The translations under genes were made by a program, and so were the position numbers. The notes below the pieces were generated by a model. The model did not search any database and was not told the DNA's origin. It worked only from the letters and a program-made list of their open reading frames with translations. Below are positions 59,697 to 64,000 of a stretch of 64,000 bases of DNA, piece after piece. How positions within the stretch are numbered: position 1 is the stretch's first letter; each line of letters begins with the position of its first letter. This DNA comes from Candidatus Kaistia colombiensis (GTDB lineage: Bacteria > Pseudomonadota > Alphaproteobacteria > Rhizobiales > Kaistiaceae). The stretch covers positions 696,501 to 760,500 of the forward strand of contig CP119318.1 in assembly GCA_029203105.1 (NCBI GenBank). Reading direction: 5' to 3'.

Positions 59697-60668
59697 TCAC
59701 AGGCCGGTTCGCGCCTCGAGATGGGCCGGATAGCGCGCGCCCTGCACCTCGATCTTCGCCACCGTGGCGTCGATCTCGGCAAGGTCGGCGGCCGACAGTT
59801 CGATCGCCGCCGCTCCGTTGTTCTCGGTCAGCCGGTCGAGCCGCGTCGTGCCGGGTATCGGCACGATCCACGGCCGCAGCGCCAGCAGCCAGGCGAGGGC
59901 GATCTGGGCGACCGTGGCACCCTTCGCCTTGCCGAGGCGCGCCAGAAGGTCGACGAGCGCCTGGTTGGCCGCCATCGCCTCCGGCGTGAAGCGGGGCAGG
60001 GTCTTGCGGAAATCGTCGGCGGCGAAGGTCGTTCCGGCGCTCATCGCGCCGGTCAGGAAGCCCTTGCCGAGCGGGCTGTAGGCAACGAGGCCGATGCCGA
60101 GCTCGCCCAGCACCGCCAGAATGGCCGGCCGCTGCGTCCAGAGCGAATACTCGTTCTGCAGCGCCGCCACCGGCTGGACGGCGTGGGCGCGCCGCACTGT
60201 GTCGAGGCCCGCTTCGGAGAGGCCGAAATGGCGCACCTTGCCGGCCGCGATCAGGTCCTTGACCGCGCCGGCCACGTCCTCGATCGGCACCGCCGGATCG
60301 ACGCGGTGCTGGTAGAACAGGTCGATGACGTCGGTCCGGAGCCGCTTCAAGGAGGCGTCCGCGACTTGCCGGATATGGTCCGGCCGGCTGTTCGGGCCCT
60401 CGCCGCCGATGTTGAAGCCGAATTTGGTGGCGATCACCACCTTGTCGCGTACCGGGGCGAGGGCGCCGCCGACCAGTTCCTCGTTGGTGTAGGGGCCATA
60501 GACCTCGGCCGTGTCGAAGAAGGTCACCCCCTGGTCGACCGCGGCGCGGATCAGCTTGGTCATCTCCCCGACGTCCTTGGGCGGGCCGTAGGAGAAGCTC
60601 ATGCCCATGCAGCCGAGCCCGATCGCCGAGACTTCGAGGCCGGATTTGCCGAGTTTGCGTGTCTTCAT
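59697..60668 (-). CDS. Aldo/keto reductase (AKR13-like)
   Basis: A 323-residue aldo/keto reductase. The tetrad is Asp/Tyr in FFDTAEVYGPYTNE, Lys in IATKFGF and His in FYQHRVDP; the NADPH-binding C-terminal segment contains PIPGTTRLDRL. It is divergent from a LysR-type gene 137 bases away, a common regulator-target pair. The natural substrate is not deducible, though this group reduces diverse aldehydes and ketones. Confidence 0.92.
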   Translation of the reverse strand: MKTRKLGKSGLEVSAIGLGCMGMSFSYGPPKDVGEMTKLIRAAVDQGVTFFDTAEVYGPYTNEELVGGALAPVRDKVVIATKFGFNIGGEGPNSRPDHIRQVADASLKRLRTDVIDLFYQHRVDPAVPIEDVAGAVKDLIAAGKVRHFGLSEAGLDTVRRAHAVQPVAALQNEYSLWTQRPAILAVLGELGIGLVAYSPLGKGFLTGAMSAGTTFAADDFRKTLPRFTPEAMAANQALVDLLARLGKAKGATVAQIALAWLLALRPWIVPIPGTTRLDRLTENNGAAAIELSAADLAEIDATVAKIEVQGARYPAHLEARTGL

Positions 60669-60805
60669 GTCGTGGTCACTCCTGCGTCGATGCGCGATAG
60701 GTAGAGCGCTTGCCGTCTAGAAATTAGCCGGTCATATTCGCATGAGCTTATGAGCAGGATTCATCAGAGCGTGGCCATGCCCGCGATGAGGCAGGGAGAC
60801 GTCGG

Positions 60806-61717
60806 ATGCCGCGCACGGACCTGTCCGACCTCGTGGCGCTGGTGGCGGTCGCCCGCGAGCGCAGTTTCACCAGGGCCGCGGCCAGGCTCGGCGTGTCGCA
60901 ATCCGCGCTCAGCCACACGATCCGCAAGCTCGAGGACCGTCTCGGCCTCCGCCTGCTGACCCGGACGACCCGCAGCGTCGCGCCGACCGAGGCCGGGGCG
61001 CGGCTGCTGGCGACGGTGCAGCCGCGTTTCGAGGAGATCGAGGACGCGCTCGAGGCGGTGTCGGAACTGCGCGAGCGGCCGGCTGGCACCCTTCGCATCA
61101 GCGCCGCCGAGCATGCGTTCCGGACGGTGCTGTGGCCGAGGCTGGACCGCTTCGCCGCCGACTATCCCGACATCAAGGTCGAGATCGACCTTGAGAACGG
61201 CCTGATCGACATCGTCGAGCGCAGCTTCGACGCCGGCATCCGGCTTGGCGGCCAGGTCGCCAGGGACATGGTCGCGGTGCGGATCGGTCCCGATTGGCGC
61301 ATGGCGGTGGTCGGATCCGCCAGCTACTTCGCGGCGCGCAAGCCGCCCGAGACGCCGCACGATCTGACCCACCACGATTGCGTCAATCTGCGGCTCGCGA
61401 CCTATGGCGGCTTCTATGCCTGGGAGTTCGAACAGGCCGGGCGCCGCCTCAATGTCCGGGTCGAGGGGCAGCTCGCCTTCAACGGCAGCGCTCCGGTGCT
61501 GGCGGCGGTGCTGGGCGGCCACGGCCTCGGCTGCATCCCCGAGGACATGGCGCGCCCGCATCTGCAATCGGGGGCGCTGGTGCAGGTGCTGGCGGACTGG
61601 ATGCCGACCTTCGAGGGCTATCACCTCTATTATCCGAGCCGCCACCACGCCTCGCCCGCTTTCCAGCGGTTCATCGAGGCGATGCGCTACCGCGAAGGCA
61701 CGACGATGGTCCGGTAG
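60806..61717 (+). CDS. LysR-family transcriptional regulator
   Basis: A 303-residue LysR regulator. The winged helix-turn-helix covers about residues 1-62 (SFTRAAARLGVSQSALSHTI) and the effector-binding domain about 90-300. It lies divergent to the aldo/keto reductase and probably activates or represses it. It is the last gene that looks like ordinary chromosome; the DNA after it has lower GC and repeats. Confidence 0.93.
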   Translation: MPRTDLSDLVALVAVARERSFTRAAARLGVSQSALSHTIRKLEDRLGLRLLTRTTRSVAPTEAGARLLATVQPRFEEIEDALEAVSELRERPAGTLRISAAEHAFRTVLWPRLDRFAADYPDIKVEIDLENGLIDIVERSFDAGIRLGGQVARDMVAVRIGPDWRMAVVGSASYFAARKPPETPHDLTHHDCVNLRLATYGGFYAWEFEQAGRRLNVRVEGQLAFNGSAPVLAAVLGGHGLGCIPEDMARPHLQSGALVQVLADWMPTFEGYHLYYPSRHHASPAFQRFIEAMRYREGTTMVR

Positions 61718-62084
61718 GGCCGCGGATTATCCGCAGATCGAGGGTGAAGCGGTGCCGGCCCCGCATTTCCGGGTTCGCGGCCGCCAAAAAGCAAAAGCCC
61801 CGCATCCGTTTGGAATGCGGGGCTTTTGCAGACATTGGTGGCCAGAACAGGATCGGGCATATCTGCCATCAGTGCATTGAAATCGTTAATGGATTTCGAT
61901 TGTCTGATGGCGCCTGTATAGTAGTCGCGTTGGGGGCTAGCAATGGCGCTGATGGGCCTGCAGCGATTGGGTGCGCCGCCGATCAACCCAGGTCGCCGGG
62001 CCTGACAGGCCGAAGGCTATGGAGTACGAAGGATCCGCACTCGTGGGCAATCGCGCCCCATAAACGACAGGCGGGAGAAAGCTC
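61718..62084. other. Gene-free stretch between LysR and amidohydrolase genes
   Basis: Contains palindromic repeat copy A (61784-61840) and, beyond it, DNA of noticeably lower GC than the first 61 kb. GAAATC/GATTTC (61879-61884, 61892-61897) is a small inverted repeat, and TATAGT at 61917 is a possible -10 box. GGGAGA before 62085 is the ribosome-binding site of the amidohydrolase. No gene is visible. Confidence 0.6.
61784..61840. repeat. Palindromic repeat, copy A
   Basis: A 15-bp perfect stem (GCAAAAGCCCCGCAT at 61791-61805, ATGCGGGGCTTTTGC at 61815-61829) with a 9-base loop, followed by CATTGGTG. Copy B at 63680-63738 is almost identical over about 57 bases. Read on the minus strand, the repeat is preceded by CGATCCTGTTCTGGCCACCA, which resembles a tRNA 3' end with CCA followed by its terminator. 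Confidence 0.8.
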
Positions 62085-63422
62085 ATGGCGAAGTCGATCG
62101 GCGCGTTGCTCTATGCCTTAGCAGCGCTCAGTGTGGTCACTCCGTCTCTGGCGCAGACAGCATCATCTCCCGTCGTCTTTGACGATGTTCGGGTGTTCGA
62201 CGGCAACAAGCTGACAGCGCCGATGAACGTGCTGGTCGAGGGCAATAAGATTGCCAGAATCTCGGCCGAACCGATCACCACGACGGATGCGGCTACCCAT
62301 ATCGCGGGCGCAGGCCGGACCCTTATGCCCGGACTGATCGATGCGCATTGGCACACCTTCATGGCGCGGCCTTCGATGCAAATGGCATCGACCGCGCCGA
62401 TGACCCTGATCACCTTGATGGCCGGGGCAGAGGCGCAAGCAACGCTGTTGCGCGGCTTCACCAGCGTCCGTGACCTTGGCGGGCCGTCATTTGGGTTGAA
62501 GATGGCCATAGACAGGGGTGTTATCGACGGTCCCCGTATCTGGCCGTCGGGAGCCATGATTTCGCAAAGCGGCGGTCACGGCGATTTCCGCATGCTGCAT
62601 GAAGTGCCCGCAACCCCCGACAAACTGAGCTATCCGGAACGCATGGGCATGTCCGCGATTGCCGATTCACCGGACGAGGTTCGCAAGCGCAGCCGCGAAC
62701 AACTGCTACAGGGCGCCAGCCAAATCAAGCTGACGGTAGGCGGCGGCGTGTCGTCGCCCTACGGTCCTCTGGACACGGTGCAATTGAGTGTTCCTGAGAT
62801 CCGCGCGGCTGTCGAAGCCGCGGCCAACTGGGGCACCTATGTGACGGTGCATGCCTATACGCCCGAAGCCATTCGAAATGCCATCGAGGGCGGCGCCAAG
62901 GTTATCGATCATGGTCAACTTGCCGACGAAGCCACCGTCAAGCTGATGGCAGACAAGGGCATCTGGTGGAGCCTCCAGCCGTTCCTGGCGGACGAGATGG
63001 CCAATGCACAACCGGATGCCGCCGGCCAGGCGCGAGCGGCCGAAGTCCGAGCCGGAACCGACAACGCCTATCGGCTGGCGCGCGAATTCGGGGTGAAGGT
63101 CGCGTTCGGCACCGATATCCTTTTCGATGGCGCTTTGGCGGCTCAACAGGGGGCGCAGCTGCAGAGGATGACCCGTTGGTACACGCCGGCGGAAATCCTA
63201 AAGATGGCGACCGCCGACAACGCAGCACTGTTGGCGCTGTCTGACCGGCGCAACCCGTATCCGGGTAAACTCGGTGTCGTCGAAGTCGGAGCGCTGGCGG
63301 ATCTGTTGCTGGTCGACGGCGATCCAACCGCTGACATCGGGCTGCTTTCAGACCCCGCCAAGAACCTTCTCGTGATCATGAAGGACGGCCGCATCGTCAA
63401 GAATGCAGGGATGGCGAACTGA
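62085..63422 (+). CDS. Exported metal-dependent amidohydrolase
   Basis: A 445-residue amidohydrolase with a signal peptide (KSIGALLYALAALSVVTPSLA). The metal-binding DAHWH motif is in GLIDAHWHTF. A likely bridging lysine is in QIKLTVGGG, and further ligands are in VHAYT, DHGQL and FGTDILFD. The subfamily includes prolidase-like and imidazolonepropionase-like enzymes; the substrate is unknown. It is flanked by two copies of the same palindromic repeat and has lower GC than the genes before it, suggesting acquisition by transfer. Confidence 0.88.
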   Translation: MAKSIGALLYALAALSVVTPSLAQTASSPVVFDDVRVFDGNKLTAPMNVLVEGNKIARISAEPITTTDAATHIAGAGRTLMPGLIDAHWHTFMARPSMQMASTAPMTLITLMAGAEAQATLLRGFTSVRDLGGPSFGLKMAIDRGVIDGPRIWPSGAMISQSGGHGDFRMLHEVPATPDKLSYPERMGMSAIADSPDEVRKRSREQLLQGASQIKLTVGGGVSSPYGPLDTVQLSVPEIRAAVEAAANWGTYVTVHAYTPEAIRNAIEGGAKVIDHGQLADEATVKLMADKGIWWSLQPFLADEMANAQPDAAGQARAAEVRAGTDNAYRLAREFGVKVAFGTDILFDGALAAQQGAQLQRMTRWYTPAEILKMATADNAALLALSDRRNPYPGKLGVVEVGALADLLLVDGDPTADIGLLSDPAKNLLVIMKDGRIVKNAGMAN

Positions 63423-63485
63423 GCCCCTCCGGCGTCGACGGCAGGCTATCGTCGCCAGCAGCTTGGGCAATGGATAGAGCGTGCC

Positions 63486-63620
63486 ATGCTCGACGGACTG
63501 GACGGCGACGCCGACCTTGAGGCCGGCGCGGATCTGGAGTGCGACGAAACGGAAATCATTTCCGATTTGGCGCGCTTCGCCGGGAGCAGACGGGGCCGGG
63601 CGAGAGGGAGCTGGACTTGA
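63486..63620 (+). CDS. Possible small protein or gene fragment
   Basis: A 44-codon frame starting MLDGLDGDADLEAGADLECD. The LD-LDGDxDLE pattern occurs in short acidic hypothetical proteins and C-termini in Hyphomicrobiales, usually longer than this, so it may be a truncated remnant. No clear ribosome-binding site was seen. Confidence 0.3.
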   Translation: MLDGLDGDADLEAGADLECDETEIISDLARFAGSRRGRARGSWT

Positions 63621-63679
63621 TCCAACTGAGGCGGTTGACGGGCTACAGGGCCGATTGGAAGGTGGATCTACGCGTGGAT

Positions 63680-63738
63680 CCAAAAAAGCAAAAGCCCCGC
63701 ATCCGGTTTGGAATGCGGGGCTTTTGCAGAAATTGGTG
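63680..63738. repeat. Palindromic repeat, copy B
   Basis: The same 15-bp stem as copy A (63688-63702 with 63713-63727) with a 10-base loop, followed by AATTGGTG. On the minus strand it is preceded by CCTCTTCCGGGCACCA, which matches the 3' end of a typical tRNA-Leu including CCA. The pair looks like tRNA-end-plus-terminator duplications left by integration events. Confidence 0.8.
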
Positions 63739-63808
63739 CCCGGAAGAGGCGAGCAGATAGCGCAGCGAAATCAATTGGTTATGCCAGTGTGCGGGTGAAT
63801 GCCCCCCA

Positions 63809-64000
63809 TTGACAACAAAGGGCGTTTTTGAGGGGCTCCCCCACCATGATTTCGCGCGTCGCTCCGATCCTCGACTTGCCTGGTATGACGATATTGTCGC
63901 CAGCCCTCGCACCGGCGACGCCGATCTTAAGGTGGCGTGGGCCATTGCCCGGGCGATCGATCCTGACGGGCACACAACGTGCATTTCTCGCCGTGAGGTC
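63809..64000 (+). CDS. Start of a possible helix-turn-helix protein (3' truncated)
   Basis: An open frame runs from a possible TTG at 63809 to the window edge. It contains RLAWYDDIVASPRTGDADLK and VAWAIARAIDPDGHTTCISR. This resembles N-terminal helix-turn-helix segments of replication or regulatory proteins of mobile elements. No ribosome-binding site is obvious, and an overlapping minus-strand frame exists (63779-63973), so the call is tentative. Confidence 0.4.
   Translation, partial: MTTKGVFEGLPHHDFARRSDPRLAWYDDIVASPRTGDADLKVAWAIARAIDPDGHTTCISRREV

Larger units (their letters stand above)
63423..63808. other. Intergenic region after the amidohydrolase
   Basis: Apart from a doubtful 44-codon frame (63486-63620) and repeat copy B, nothing could be assigned. 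The stretch looks like a junction of unrelated pieces. Confidence 0.5.

Noticed and set aside
63779..63973. Minus-strand frame at the right end as a real gene
   Set aside because: No family pattern or ribosome-binding site; the overlapping plus-strand frame has a more protein-like helix-turn-helix pattern.

Overview
The window is high-GC chromosomal DNA from an alphaproteobacterium of the order Hyphomicrobiales (Rhizobiales). Four things support this: the ChvI-ChvG-HprK-PTS block, a Mur-type Fur regulator in a tsaB-rimI-fur-plsC-miaB-phoH-ybeY-corC-lnt-xre-metK-trmB string, a DivL-type tyrosine pseudokinase preceded by a perfect CtrA box, and a TsaE-sugar-kinase fusion next to murU. Genus cannot be decided from the sequence alone. 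Almost everything up to 61.7 kb looks like conserved core chromosome. Only the last 2.3 kb looks like accessory DNA.

Layout. 1-10.8 kb (+): tRNA modification and ribosome maturation (tsaB, rimI, miaB, ybeY, trmB), a Fur-family regulator, envelope genes (plsC, corC-like, lnt), an XRE regulator and metK. 10.9-21.1 kb (+): the rimP-nusA-ylxR-infB-rbfA-truB-rpsO-pnp transcription/translation operon, with several leader hairpins and a strong terminator. 21.2-24.4 kb (-): grpB-like, pckA and a HugZ-type haem gene. 24.6-30.0 kb (+): chvI-chvG-hprK-EIIA(Man)-HPr, then ahcY behind a SahR-like operator. 30.1-42.2 kb (+): divL, tsaE-amgK, murU, addB, addA, trxA, coupled by short overlaps. 42.3-53.5 kb (-): aroA-cmk-rpsA-sppA-ihfB-lapA-trpF-trpB-trpA-accD-folC. 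53.7-61.7 kb: an FYDLN-acid protein, tRNA-Ala(GGC), AraC/SDR, a cytochrome c, two DUF1344 paralogues, two aldo/keto reductases, a DUF2306 membrane protein and a LysR regulator. 61.8-64.0 kb: two copies of a palindromic repeat with tRNA-3'-end-like flanks enclosing an exported amidohydrolase, then the start of a possible helix-turn-helix gene.

A data-quality signal dominates 37-51 kb. addB, addA, trpF, trpB and the essential rpsA are all broken by single-base indels, yet the frame-corrected proteins stay intact and conserved. Five breaks in the ribosomal protein S1 gene cannot be tolerated in a living cell, so these are most likely sequencing or assembly errors.

The most biologically interesting points are the DivL homologue with tyrosine in place of the phospho-accepting histidine behind a CtrA box, the TsaE-AmgK fusion with MurU (linking t6A tRNA modification and peptidoglycan recycling), and the repeat-flanked accessory segment at the right end.
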